Part shown: piece after piece, positions 16,258-24,668 of the stretch | How the letters are laid out: each line of letters opens with the position of its first letter | Numbering within the stretch: position 1 is the stretch's first letter | NCBI RefSeq assembly: GCF_002259415.1 | Contig: NZ_NPFY01000011.1 | Location: forward strand, 558,001 to 622,000 | Source of the DNA: Rhodococcus sp. 14-2470-1b | GTDB taxonomy: Bacteria > Actinomycetota > Actinomycetes > Mycobacteriales > Mycobacteriaceae | Direction of reading: 5' to 3' | DNA: 64,000 nt | Notes under the pieces: model-generated | What the model was told of the DNA's origin: nothing | Database searches by the model: none | The model's input: the letters and a program-made list of their open reading frames with translations, nothing else | Position numbers and translations under genes: made by a program

Positions 16258-18516
16258 GTGACCACGACAGTCGACAAAGATTCATCGGACAGCGAGTCAT
16301 CAACGAAGGGGTCCGAGTCTCCATCTCGGATCGGGAGCATTCTGAAATTCGACGTACCGGCATCGCTGGTCGTATTCCTTGTGGCGGTGCCACTTTCGAT
16401 CGGTATCGCAGTTGCATCGGGTGCGCCCGTGATGGCCGGACTGATCGCAGCCGTGATCGGCGGCATTCTCGCCGGCGCACTGGGTGGATCGCCGCTGCAG
16501 GTCAGTGGGCCGGCCGCAGGTCTGACCGTGGTGGTGGCCGAGCTCGTCAATCAATTCGGTTGGGCCGTAACGTGCCTCATCACCGTTGGTGCAGGTGCGG
16601 TCCAGATCCTGTTGGGTCTGAGCCGAATTGCCCGCCACGCGCTGGCCATCTCACCGGTGGTGGTGCATGCCATGCTTGCCGGAATCGGTGTAACCATTGC
16701 GCTGCAACAGATTCACGTTCTGCTCGGTGGTGAATCCGAGAGCTCGGCGGTCGAGAATCTGCTGGCCATCCCCACGTCGGTTGCCGACGGCCAGTGGCCG
16801 TCCATCCTCGTCGGTGGCGTCGTCATCGCGTTGATGTTGCTGTGGCCGAGGCTGCCGGGCGCAGTGGCGAAGGTGCCCGGTGCGCTCGTGGCTGTCGTAG
16901 CGGCTACCGGCTTGTCCGTCGTTCTCGATCTGAACGTCGAACGAATCGACCTGCCAGGCAACCTGATCGAGGCGTTGAGCCTCCCCGCGCTTCCCGAAGG
17001 CCAGTGGGCAGGCGTTGCCACCGGTGTTCTGACCATTGCACTGATCGCCAGCGTGGAGAGCTTGCTGTCCGCCGTCGCGGTGGACAAGATGCACACCGGA
17101 CCGCGCACCAACTTCGACCGCGAACTGCTCGGGCAGGGTGCGGCCAACATGGTCTCCGGCGCCGCAGGTGGTCTCCCCGTCACCGGTGTGATCGTGCGCA
17201 GTTCCACCAACGTCAAGGCCGGAGCCAAGTCGCGTGCGTCGGCGATCCTGCACGGTCTGTGGATCCTGGTCTTCTCCGTTCTCTTCATCTCGGTCGTCGA
17301 ACTGGTTCCGTTCGCCGCACTCGCCGGTCTGCTGGTCATGATCGGTGTACAGCTGATCAAGTTGGCGGACATCAGGATTGCCCGCAAGACGGGTGACATC
17401 GCGGTGTACGCGGTCACCGTTCTCGGCGTGGTCGCACTGAACCTGCTCGAGGGCGTGCTCATCGGATTGGCGCTCGCCATCTTCCTGGTTCTGCGACGCG
17501 TCGTGTGGGCGCACGTGCACGCCGACGAGACAGTCGACGGTTCCTGGCGTGTACACATGCAAGGTTCGCTGAGCTTCCTGTCGCTTCCTCGCCTGACCCA
17601 CGTATTGTCCTCCGTACCAAGCGGTTCCAAAGTCAACATGGAACTCGCCGTCGACTTCCTCGACCACGCAGTGCACGAACATCTGCACGAATGGGTGCGT
17701 CAGCACGAACTCGGTGGCGGCACGGTGCAGATCGAAGAGAACGGATCCGCCTCGCTCGCAGCCGCAGCCGAAGCACCGCCGAAGCGCGGACTCGCAAGCG
17801 TCCGTGGCTCGTTGGCCCCGTGGTCGGCATGGCAGCTGAAGGAAGACAGTGCGGTCGACGACAACCCACCCGCACTGCGACCGGTCCTGTCCGGCGTCGC
17901 CGAGTACCACCGGACACACGCGGAGGCCATCAAACCCCACCTGCAGGGTCTCACCGAATTCCAGGACCCGGACACGTTCTTCCTGTGCTGCGTCGACTCG
18001 CGGGTCATGCCCAACACCATCACCAGCAGCGGACCGGGCGACCTCTTCACGGTGCGGAACATGGGCAACATGATTCCGGCACAGGGTCAGGACACCTCGG
18101 TGGAAGCCTCGCTCGCCTACGGAGTCGACGTCCTCGGCACCAGCTCCGTCGTCGTCTGCGGTCACTCCGGCTGTGGTGCGATGAAAGCTGTCCTCGCCGG
18201 ACCGGACAAAGCAGGCGACGAACGCGTCGTCGAATGGCTCGAACACGGCCTCGCAAGCCTAGAGGCCTACCGCAGCGGTCACCCCGTCGGACGCGCAGCC
18301 GCAGAACTCGGCTTCTCCGAAGGCGACCAACTCGCCATGGTCAACGTCGCCGTGCAGCTGCAGACCCTCACGCGACACCGCGTCGTCGGCCGCGCCTCCG
18401 CAGAGGGCAAACTGCGGGTCACAGGGCTCTTCTTCGACATCCCCACCGCCCGCGTCCTCCAAATCAGCACCAAGGACATCACCGTCCTCGATGCAGCCGA
18501 GGCTCAGCCCGTCTAA
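16258..18516 (+). CDS. SulP-type anion (bicarbonate) transporter fused to beta-carbonic anhydrase
   Basis: The 752-residue fusion has an N-terminal SulP membrane domain (about 30-440) with some ten spans, starting FDVPASLVVFLVAVPLSIGIAVASGAPVM. A short linker follows. The C-terminal beta-carbonic anhydrase (about 550-740) carries zinc-site motifs CCVDSR near 576-581 and GHSGCGAMKAVL near 634. Mycobacterial Rv3273 has the same architecture. The likely job is bicarbonate uptake coupled to CO2/HCO3- interconversion at the inner membrane face; sulfate transport is less likely given the fusion. GTG 16258 follows GGAGG at a good distance. The gene interrupts the usual rplI-dnaB neighbourhood. Confidence 0.9.
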   Translation: MTTTVDKDSSDSESSTKGSESPSRIGSILKFDVPASLVVFLVAVPLSIGIAVASGAPVMAGLIAAVIGGILAGALGGSPLQVSGPAAGLTVVVAELVNQFGWAVTCLITVGAGAVQILLGLSRIARHALAISPVVVHAMLAGIGVTIALQQIHVLLGGESESSAVENLLAIPTSVADGQWPSILVGGVVIALMLLWPRLPGAVAKVPGALVAVVAATGLSVVLDLNVERIDLPGNLIEALSLPALPEGQWAGVATGVLTIALIASVESLLSAVAVDKMHTGPRTNFDRELLGQGAANMVSGAAGGLPVTGVIVRSSTNVKAGAKSRASAILHGLWILVFSVLFISVVELVPFAALAGLLVMIGVQLIKLADIRIARKTGDIAVYAVTVLGVVALNLLEGVLIGLALAIFLVLRRVVWAHVHADETVDGSWRVHMQGSLSFLSLPRLTHVLSSVPSGSKVNMELAVDFLDHAVHEHLHEWVRQHELGGGTVQIEENGSASLAAAAEAPPKRGLASVRGSLAPWSAWQLKEDSAVDDNPPALRPVLSGVAEYHRTHAEAIKPHLQGLTEFQDPDTFFLCCVDSRVMPNTITSSGPGDLFTVRNMGNMIPAQGQDTSVEASLAYGVDVLGTSSVVVCGHSGCGAMKAVLAGPDKAGDERVVEWLEHGLASLEAYRSGHPVGRAAAELGFSEGDQLAMVNVAVQLQTLTRHRVVGRASAEGKLRVTGLFFDIPTARVLQISTKDITVLDAAEAQPV

Positions 18517-18572
18517 CCCGCTCGGCCCGTCTAACCCGCTCGGCCCTCGGGCCGTTGTCCCGTCCCACGCTC

Positions 18573-18652
18573 CACGCCCCCATTTCGGACCGAATGTACC
18601 GTCCGGTCACTCAGAGTGACCGAACGCCACATTGGGTCCGGATGGGGGCGTG
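18573..18652. repeat. 80-base near-palindromic intergenic element
   Basis: The two arms are roughly 39 bases each around a centre at 18613. The outermost CACGCCCCCAT (18573-18583) pairs with ATGGGGGCGTG (18642-18652). The innermost CGGTCACTC (18604-18612) pairs perfectly with GAGTGACCG (18614-18622). Mismatches lie between these blocks. No T-run follows, so it is unlike an ordinary terminator. Confidence 0.8.
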
Positions 18653-18670
18653 TGTGGTTGGCCCGGCTTC

Positions 18671-18726
18671 GTGAGCGAACGTGCCGTTTGGTCCGTCTGA
18701 CTGACTGGAGCTCACTTTCGGTCCGG
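18671..18726 (-). repeat. Diverged second copy of the intergenic element, inverted
   Basis: Read on the minus strand this stretch matches the first arm and core of the element at 18573-18652 at roughly two thirds of positions (for example GGACCGAA, GTCA-TCAGA, GACC-AACG blocks). The two copies lie 18 bases apart in opposite orientation. Confidence 0.5.
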
Positions 18727-18896
18727 GGCGGGGACGGTGCGGTGCACGGCGGGGTGTTACGGGCGGAGTGGGGTGGAGTGGGCGGGTGCAGAATCGGGAG
18801 GAATGCGGCGAAACCGGGCTGACGCCTGGTTTTGTGAGTGTTCCCAGACACTGTGACGTGAATCACTGGTTTGTTCACTTCGCATTTACTCAACAC

Positions 18897-18917
18897 GCCC
18901 GAGTTGTCAACTTGGGC
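18897..18917. promoter_or_regulatory. 21-bp palindrome in the dnaB upstream region
   Basis: GCCCGAGTTG (18897-18906) and CAACTTGGGC (18908-18917) form an inverted repeat around a central T with one mismatch. It is a candidate operator for a dimeric regulator; no regulator gene lies adjacent. Confidence 0.5.
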
Positions 18918-19000
18918 GACACGCCGCGCAATAATTCATACACAGGACAGAAAGTTTATGTACACCCTTTGAGCTGGCGAAATGGTCGATATTCGGAAAG

Positions 19001-19076
19001 TTATACCCAGGTTATCCCCAGATGGTCAACACGGTTGTTCAGCACTATCCACATTCGATCCACAGTTTCATCCACA
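19001..19076 (+). promoter_or_regulatory. Cluster of DnaA-box-like 9-mers upstream of dnaB
   Basis: Five same-strand 9-mers resemble the DnaA box TTATCCACA/TTGTCCACA: TTATACCCA 19001, TTATCCCCA 19012, CTATCCACA 19045, CGATCCACA 19056 and TCATCCACA 19068. The last three share ATCCACA or close to it and start 11 and 12 bases apart, about one helical turn. They lie 204-279 bases before the dnaB start. Confidence 0.6.
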
Positions 19077-19279
19077 GGCTGTGTTGTGACGGGAAACGAT
19101 TACGCCTAACGTCCCAGCAGCGTGTCTCCACCGGCAGAAGGGGTGACGCACGGAAGCGCCCGATCGCTGGTGCGCGTGCGGGATTCTTGTCGGTGGCGAG
19201 GGGTAGAAATTGTGTCGGTACGTAGTCGTGCGGTAGTCGGCTGCGAGGTTTCGTACGGGGAAAGGACGGTCGACTTCAC

Positions 19280-20677
19280 GTGGCAGTTGTGGACGATCGA
19301 GGGCAATCGGACTACTCCTCCGAGCCGCCGCCCAGTGAAGCCCCGGGCGAAGATTTCGGTCGTCAACCCCCACAGGACATGGCTGCGGAGCAGTCGGTGC
19401 TGGGCGGCATGCTCCTCAGCAAGGACGCCATCGCCGACGTGCTCGAGGTGCTCCGTCCCGGCGATTTCTACCGCCCGGCGCATCAGAGCGTGTACGACGC
19501 CATTCTCGACCTCTACAGCCGTGGAGAGCCCGCTGACCCGGTGACTGTCTCGGCGGAGCTGGATCGTCGCGGTGACCTGAAGCGGATCGGGGGTCCTCCG
19601 TACTTGATCACGCTCACGCAGACTGTTCCTACTGCGGCGAACGCCGGTTATTACGCGGAGATCGTGGCCGAGAAGTCGATCCTGCGCAGGCTCGTGCAGG
19701 CCGGCACTCGCATCGTGCAGTTCGGGTACGCGGGTTCGGACGGCCAGGACGTCGCCGAGGTCGTGGATCGTGCGCAGGCAGAGGTGTACGAGGTCACCGA
19801 GCGTCGTACCTCCGAGGACTTCCTCCCTCTGGAGGAGCTGCTGCAGCCGACGATGGACGAGATCGACTCCATCGCCAGTCGCGGCGGTATCTCCCTCGGT
19901 GTGCCCACCGGATTCGCCGAACTCGACGAAATCACGAACGGTCTTCACCCTGGTCAGATGATCATCGTCGCGGCGAGGCCTGGTGTGGGCAAATCGACCC
20001 TGAGTATGGATTTCATGCGGTCGTGCTCGATCAAGCACGGTATGCCCAGTGTCATTTTCTCGCTGGAGATGAGCCGCACCGAGATCGTGATGCGTCTGCT
20101 GTCGGCGGAGGCCAAGATCAAGCTCGGTGACATGCGTTCGGGAAAGATGACGGACGACGACTGGACCAAGCTTGCTCGACGGATGAGCGAGATCAGCGAG
20201 GCGCCGCTGTTCGTCGACGACTCCCCCAACCTGACGATGATGGAGATTCGCGCCAAAGCTCGGCGTCTGAAGCAGCGCAACGGTCTGAAGTTGATTGTCG
20301 TGGACTACCTTCAGCTGATGTCGTCGGGCAAGAAGGTTGAGTCGCGTCAGCAGGAAGTCTCGGACTTCTCCCGTCAGCTCAAACTTCTCGCCAAGGAACT
20401 CGAATGCCCGGTGGTTGCCGTGTGTCAGCTCAACCGTGGTCCTGAGCAGCGCACCGACAAGAAGCCGATGGTGTCCGACCTCCGTGAGTCCGGATCGCTC
20501 GAGCAGGACGCCGACATGGTGATCCTCCTGCACCGCCCCGACGCCATCGAGCGCGACGACCCCCGTGGCGGCGAGGCCGACCTCATTCTGGGTAAGCACC
20601 GTAACGGTCCGACGGCGACCATCACGGTGGCTCACCAGCTGCACCTGTCGCGTTTCGTGGACATGGCGAGGGGCTGA
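19280..20677 (+). CDS. dnaB: Replicative DNA helicase DnaB
   Basis: The 465-residue protein has an N-terminal DnaG-interaction domain (about 33-140: PPQDMAAEQSVLGGMLLSKDAIADV). The RecA-like helicase domain (about 190-460) has Walker A ARPGVGKST near 232-240, Walker B LIVVDYLQLM and the Q-rich QRTDKKPMVSDLRESGSLEQDADMV region. The P-loop is continuous; no intein interrupts it, unlike dnaB in several mycobacteria. GTG 19280 follows AAAGGA and sits upstream of the conserved DMAAEQSVLG box at normal distance. DnaA-box-like sites upstream suggest control tied to replication state. Confidence 0.97.
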   Translation: MAVVDDRGQSDYSSEPPPSEAPGEDFGRQPPQDMAAEQSVLGGMLLSKDAIADVLEVLRPGDFYRPAHQSVYDAILDLYSRGEPADPVTVSAELDRRGDLKRIGGPPYLITLTQTVPTAANAGYYAEIVAEKSILRRLVQAGTRIVQFGYAGSDGQDVAEVVDRAQAEVYEVTERRTSEDFLPLEELLQPTMDEIDSIASRGGISLGVPTGFAELDEITNGLHPGQMIIVAARPGVGKSTLSMDFMRSCSIKHGMPSVIFSLEMSRTEIVMRLLSAEAKIKLGDMRSGKMTDDDWTKLARRMSEISEAPLFVDDSPNLTMMEIRAKARRLKQRNGLKLIVVDYLQLMSSGKKVESRQQEVSDFSRQLKLLAKELECPVVAVCQLNRGPEQRTDKKPMVSDLRESGSLEQDADMVILLHRPDAIERDDPRGGEADLILGKHRNGPTATITVAHQLHLSRFVDMARG

Positions 20678-20693
20678 TCGCCGCGCTGGGTGT

Positions 20694-21380
20694 CTAGCCG
20701 GATGGGCCGTGGTGGCACACGAGCATCTGTGTGGCGCCCCGTTGGAACTCGTAGTCGACGTCTGCTGTGCGGCAGTGAATGTTTCGGTTGCGCAGTTCGT
20801 CGAGCAACTCGACGAGCCGAGGATAGGGCTCCGACGACCCGACCGGGACGAGCGGAAATATTCGCAGCTCGTGGGACGTGACTCGCATGAGTTCGACGAT
20901 CGTGTCGAGGTGGAACGTGACGTCGAGGCTGTCGGCGTAGCTGAACAGTAGGTGGGAGCTGAGCACCAGATCGAAGCTGGCATCGCTGAACGGCAACGAC
21001 GGTAGCCGCCCGGGAACGTACCGGCCGGGGTGCCGCTCTATATCGGCCGAAAACTGTTGCGCAGCGGTGTGTCTGGCGAGTCGGTGTTCGTCGGGTCCAG
21101 CGAAGAACGTCCATGCGTAGTGGTCGGCGTGCGCGAGTACGTATGCGTGCCCGCGATCAGTCTCGGACAGTGCAACGGACGCGAGTTCCTCCGGGTCGTC
21201 CGCGAAATACGCCACGTCGCAGGCTGTTACGTCGCCTCCGCGGTCGGTTGCCTCGCAGGTGAACCCGGAGGCGCCCGCAGGGCAGTCGAGGATGCGACGG
21301 GACAGATCGGAGTCGGTCAGGCCGAACATCGCACGATATTCGTCGAACGATCTGGCGGTCATCACTACGTCGAGGGTCAT
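20694..21380 (-). CDS. SAM-dependent methyltransferase (class I-like)
   Basis: The 228-residue soluble protein has a Rossmann-type motif I (ILDCPAGASGFTCEATDRG, about 30-48) followed by TACDVAYFAD. A later LPFSDASFDLVLSSHLLF (about 132-149) is the typical post-II/motif IV region. The substrate is unknown. GAGAGG lies before ATG 21380. It converges with dnaB and stands alone. A 282-base noncoding gap (21381-21662) separates it from the next gene. Confidence 0.75.
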   Translation of the reverse strand: MTLDVVMTARSFDEYRAMFGLTDSDLSRRILDCPAGASGFTCEATDRGGDVTACDVAYFADDPEELASVALSETDRGHAYVLAHADHYAWTFFAGPDEHRLARHTAAQQFSADIERHPGRYVPGRLPSLPFSDASFDLVLSSHLLFSYADSLDVTFHLDTIVELMRVTSHELRIFPLVPVGSSEPYPRLVELLDELRNRNIHCRTADVDYEFQRGATQMLVCHHGPSG

Positions 21381-21662
21381 GGGGTGGTCCTCTCGGGATG
21401 GGGGCCACCTCGGGCGTCGACCACGAACGCGATGTGCAGGTGAGAATCGTCGGCCGACATGAGGCGGCCGAAGGAGTGCACAGGTCAGGGCCGCGGGTTC
21501 AGGGCCGCCACCGAAGCTGTACGAACGTGGTCACCTGATCAGTGAAACACATCAGCCCGTGAAAGGGCCCGACACGGATTGCTCGATACGCGGCCGAATC
21601 GGCGGATCCCGTCGAACAGGCGAAGTATCGGGCAATTCATGCCGCTGCCCAGCCCCTGACCC

Positions 21663-22274
21663 CTATGCATCGACGGTGGCACGCCCTGACACTCGGGTTG
21701 CAATAGCGTCGGCGATGACGTTCACCTCGGCAGCAAGGGTTTCGCGACTCTTGGTTTCGGATTCGTGGAGGAAGGTCGAGGATCCGAGTGTTGCGCCGAC
21801 GTATTCGACGATGCCGCGCTCGATCTGGATGGCGAAGGCTTGGTCGATGCCGTGGCGCCCGAAGCTGTCGGCGTCGTCGGCTGCGACGGCGACGAGGTGC
21901 ATGGTGAGTCGACCCAGTTTCTTGACGAACCCGGTGTCGGGGCTGTCGTCGAAGGCCCATCCGTTGATGAACACGCGGTCGATCCAGCCTTTCAGCTGAG
22001 CGGGCATGGACCACCAGTACATGGGGAAGACGAGGACGAGGTGGTCCGCACGGTCGACGCGGGCCTGCTCGGACGCTATATCGGCGCCCACGGTTCCGGT
22101 TCCGCGGAAGAGGTCCAGGTCGGCCCGGGTGAAGCGGGGGTCGAAGTTCTCGGCGGCGAGGTCTGCGAACTCCACCGTGTCGCCCGCGTCGACGAGCGCG
22201 TCGATGGTCGAACGTGCGACGTGGTGGGTGAGGGAGTTCGGGTCGGAATGGGAGACTACGACGAGGCTGCTCAC
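21663..22274 (-). CDS. Flavodoxin-fold NAD(P)H:quinone/FMN oxidoreductase
   Basis: The 203-residue protein fits the MdaB/KefF/YwrO-like flavodoxin family. It has an N-terminal SLVVVSHSDPNSLTHHV phosphate-binding loop, FADLAAENFDPRFT, and the signature PMYWWSMPAQLKGWIDRVF near 95-115. Such enzymes reduce quinones or electrophiles using FMN. The GTG start at 22274 follows AAAGGA. It is divergent from a TetR-type gene, with a perfect inverted repeat between them, so it is probably repressed by that TetR and induced by a small electrophile or quinone. Confidence 0.85.
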   Translation of the reverse strand: MSSLVVVSHSDPNSLTHHVARSTIDALVDAGDTVEFADLAAENFDPRFTRADLDLFRGTGTVGADIASEQARVDRADHLVLVFPMYWWSMPAQLKGWIDRVFINGWAFDDSPDTGFVKKLGRLTMHLVAVAADDADSFGRHGIDQAFAIQIERGIVEYVGATLGSSTFLHESETKSRETLAAEVNVIADAIATRVSGRATVDA

Positions 22275-22299
22275 GGAGATCCTTTCGTTGGGCGAAGAA

Positions 22300-22338
22300 C
22301 GCTATGTACCAAAGGTAGGTTACTGTTGGTACATAGCG
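22300..22338. promoter_or_regulatory. TetR operator between reductase and tetR-type gene
   Basis: Perfect 13-bp inverted arms CGCTATGTACCAA (22300-22312) and TTGGTACATAGCG (22326-22338) flank a 13-base spacer, centred in the divergent promoter region. This is the size and position expected for a TetR dimer site controlling both genes. Confidence 0.85.
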
Positions 22339-22353
22339 CAAGGAGGTGTGTGG

Positions 22354-22938
22354 ATGGCTCGGACCAGGTTGTCGCGTGCCGAGAGGTACGACCAATTGAT
22401 CGAGGTGTCGTGGGCGCTCGTCCGCGCAGAGGGCGCCGACGCCCTCACTCTCGGCCGGCTCGCGGAACGGGCGGGAGTTGCAAAACCCGTGGTGTACAGC
22501 CATTTTGCCTCCAGAGCAGTGCTGTTGGCCGCGCTCTTCCAGGAGTTCGACGACCGTCAGGCGGCCATGCTCGAGGAGTACCTCGACAACGCAGAAGCGA
22601 CGCTCGACGGCCGGGCCGCGGCCATTGCCAACTCGTACGTCGGGTGCGCGCTCGCGCAGGGCCGCGAACTCACCGGAGTACTCGCTGCCCTGGAAGGATC
22701 TCCGGAGCTGGAACAGGTCAAACGCGCTGCAGACCAGGCTTATTCGCAACGATGCCGCGAGATTCTCGCCCCGTTCGTCCAGTCGTCGACGGGGGTGTCC
22801 GTACCCTCGATCACCGCGATTTTCGGCGCGGCAGAGGCGCTGTCTCGTGCGGCGGTGACGGGTGACCTGTCCCCGGATCAGGCCACGGGTGAACTGGCCG
22901 AGACCATCGTCGCCGTCGCCGGCAGGAGCGGGGCATAG
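22354..22938 (+). CDS. TetR-family transcriptional regulator
   Basis: The 194-residue protein has an N-terminal TetR HTH (LSRAERYDQLIEVSWALVRAEGADALTLGRLAERAGVAKPVVYSHF, about 5-50). The C-terminal ligand/dimer domain is all-helical. ATG 22354 follows AGGAGGT at 22341-22347; the longer open frame upstream overlaps the divergent reductase and its operator and is not used. It probably represses itself and the reductase through the inverted repeat at 22300-22338. Confidence 0.9.
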   Translation: MARTRLSRAERYDQLIEVSWALVRAEGADALTLGRLAERAGVAKPVVYSHFASRAVLLAALFQEFDDRQAAMLEEYLDNAEATLDGRAAAIANSYVGCALAQGRELTGVLAALEGSPELEQVKRAADQAYSQRCREILAPFVQSSTGVSVPSITAIFGAAEALSRAAVTGDLSPDQATGELAETIVAVAGRSGA

Positions 22939-23015
22939 AGCGGGCGGATTCCCGCGCTCGACGTGACATGCCGAGAAGCTTGTACTGTTGTCTCGGCGAC
23001 GCGAACGTGAGGTGA

Positions 23016-23429
23016 GTGCACGTGAAGTGGAAGAAACGGCCCGCTGACGCAGGCATCGCTCTGGGCCCGAGCATCCCGATTCTTCGCATGTTCGACGACG
23101 CGGCTACGCGCGCGTTCTACATCGATTATCTGGGTTACGACGTGGAGTGGGAGCACAGGTTCGAGCCCGGGATGCCGTTGTACATGAGGGTTCGTCGTTC
23201 CGGTTCGGTGCTCGATCTGTCGGAGCATCATGGAGATGGAACACCGGGGACTGTCGTGTGGATTCCGGTTGAGGACATTCGGGCGTTCCATCGGCAGCTC
23301 GACGCCGCCGAGTATCGGTCGATGCGGCCGGGTCTGGACACCGATGCGCCGGGTGGGCCGACGGTGACCGTGATCGATCCGTCGTCGAACGTGCTGCGTT
23401 TCTGCCAAGTAGAGGACCCGGACGAGTAA
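23016..23429 (+). CDS. Glyoxalase/bleomycin-resistance (VOC) superfamily protein
   Basis: The protein has 137 residues (135 if GTG 23022 is used, which has better spacing to GTGAGG). It shows a VOC half-fold layout: SIPILRMFDDAATRAFYIDYLGYDVEWEHRF, then LDLSEHHGDGTPG, then TVTVIDPSSNVLRFCQ. The segment LDLSEHHGDGTPG is the form found in bleomycin-resistance-like proteins. Any substrate is unknown. Confidence 0.8.
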   Translation: MHVKWKKRPADAGIALGPSIPILRMFDDAATRAFYIDYLGYDVEWEHRFEPGMPLYMRVRRSGSVLDLSEHHGDGTPGTVVWIPVEDIRAFHRQLDAAEYRSMRPGLDTDAPGGPTVTVIDPSSNVLRFCQVEDPDE

Positions 23430-23447
23430 TTCGACCGGTGACACCGT

Positions 23448-24668
23448 TCACGGGTCGTAGCGTCGTCGGCGCTGTTTGCGGGCAGGTACTTCCAGTGTCG
23501 GCATCGTTCGTAGCAGAAAACTCTCGAAGTGCGGTGTGGTGAAGACCGATTCGTTGTTCTTCGTGATGTGCAGCAGCCCTCTGTTCACCAGTCCCGCTCG
23601 CGTCTCCGCGCACTGCGCGACGGTGCGTTCGAGGGCTCGTGCGGTGTCGATCTCGGCGGGAGCATCAACGACGGCGCGCAGGTATGCGAGGTCCAATTCG
23701 CCGACACGAGGGAGGTTTCGGCGGAAGAATGTCTTGTCCACGAACTTTTGGTATTCGGGGACGGCGGTCTCGACGTCGGCCTCCGTGACGGCGTCACTAT
23801 CCTGCGCGTCCCAGACGACGAATCCGAGGGCGTGCAGCAACGCCGGAAATCGCCCGGTGATCGTCGACGCGGCCAGGACCGCTCCGTCCGTCCACGACCC
23901 TCCGCTGCGCAGCGTCGCGGCGGCATCGGCGTCGGCGAGAGCGCCGAGAACCGGGAATTCGAACAGGCGGTCCGCGCGCGATCGAACCTCGTCCACTGTC
24001 GGTCGGTTCGGCGGCTGCGCGCCCTCTGGTATCTCGTCGACGGGATCGGTGAGCCCTGCACCGACGACCGTGAGCGGCAGTTCGCGAAGGTAGCAACGAT
24101 GGAACGCGTCGATCAGTGCGGAGAGCTGTGCCGAGGTGAGCCGCTGTAGCTCGTCGATCACGAAGACGATGCCTGTGTCGTGGGCACGCGCGGCCTCTCC
24201 CAGCGCCAGGAAGGTCGCCGTCGTGTCCGCGGCCAACTGTCCGGTGTCGGCTGCTCCGGGCGTCGTCTCGGTCCAATCCGCGGTGAGGGGACTGCTCGGT
24301 CCGAGCACGGAGGCGAACGAGCCGAGCACACCGGACGCTCTTTTGGCCTCCGATCCCCAGTGCCCGCGCGCGGACACGGCCAGCAGGGCACTGCGGCATT
24401 CGAAGGCCAGTTGTCGTCGGAATCCGTCGTCGTCTCGTCGGACCGCATCGATGTCGACGATCGCCCATCGTCTCGACCGCGCGATCGAGACGTACTCGCG
24501 AAGCAGTACGGTCTTACCGGTGCCGCGCATGCCGGTGATCAGCTGCGATCGTGCAGTGTAACCGCGTTCGAGGCCGTCGAGCAGAGTGATGAACGCCGAT
24601 CGGTACTTCTCGCGTCCCGCCAGTTCCCCCGGCACCTCGCCCGACTCGGGTGTGTAGGGATTGTTCAT
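23448..24668 (-). CDS. Orc1/Cdc6-like AAA ATPase (AAA_16 type)
   Basis: The 406-residue protein starts at MNNPYTPESG; the in-frame codons 20 residues upstream give no domain extension. Walker A is GMRGTGKT (46-53) and Walker B IVFVIDELQ (167-175). The start ELAGREKYRSAFITLLDGLERG is the standard entry of Orc1/Cdc6-like ATPases. The C-terminal part (about 280-400) looks like a winged-helix region and ends in basic KQRRRRYDP. No Shine-Dalgarno site is visible; TATAAC lies 7 bases before the ATG, so it may be leaderless. It is divergent from the SNF2/SWIM pair. A DNA-linked role is inferred, but the target is unknown. Confidence 0.75.
   Translation of the reverse strand: MNNPYTPESGEVPGELAGREKYRSAFITLLDGLERGYTARSQLITGMRGTGKTVLLREYVSIARSRRWAIVDIDAVRRDDDGFRRQLAFECRSALLAVSARGHWGSEAKRASGVLGSFASVLGPSSPLTADWTETTPGAADTGQLAADTTATFLALGEAARAHDTGIVFVIDELQRLTSAQLSALIDAFHRCYLRELPLTVVGAGLTDPVDEIPEGAQPPNRPTVDEVRSRADRLFEFPVLGALADADAAATLRSGGSWTDGAVLAASTITGRFPALLHALGFVVWDAQDSDAVTEADVETAVPEYQKFVDKTFFRRNLPRVGELDLAYLRAVVDAPAEIDTARALERTVAQCAETRAGLVNRGLLHITKNNESVFTTPHFESFLLRTMPTLEVPARKQRRRRYDP

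Larger units (their letters stand above)
18517..19279. other. 763-base noncoding region upstream of dnaB
   Basis: No credible gene is seen. The left part has a short repeat (TAACCCGCTCGGCCC twice, 18517-18545), an 80-base near-palindrome and a diverged second copy of it. The middle (18840-19000) is AT-richer than the surrounding DNA and contains a 21-bp palindrome. The right part has DnaA-box-like 9-mers and the dnaB leader. Individual elements are listed separately. Confidence 0.8.

Noticed and set aside
18840-19279. Chromosomal replication origin (oriC)
   Set aside because: DnaA-box-like sites and AT-richer sequence are present, but dnaA and dnaN are not nearby. The sequence sits directly before dnaB, so promoter control of dnaB is a simpler reading.
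19280-20677. Intein in dnaB
   Set aside because: Mycobacterial dnaB often has one, but the P-loop and later motifs here are continuous and the length is normal.
19106-20983. Long minus-strand frame over dnaB
   Set aside because: It is fully antisense to the DnaB helicase, with no ribosome site or domain pattern.
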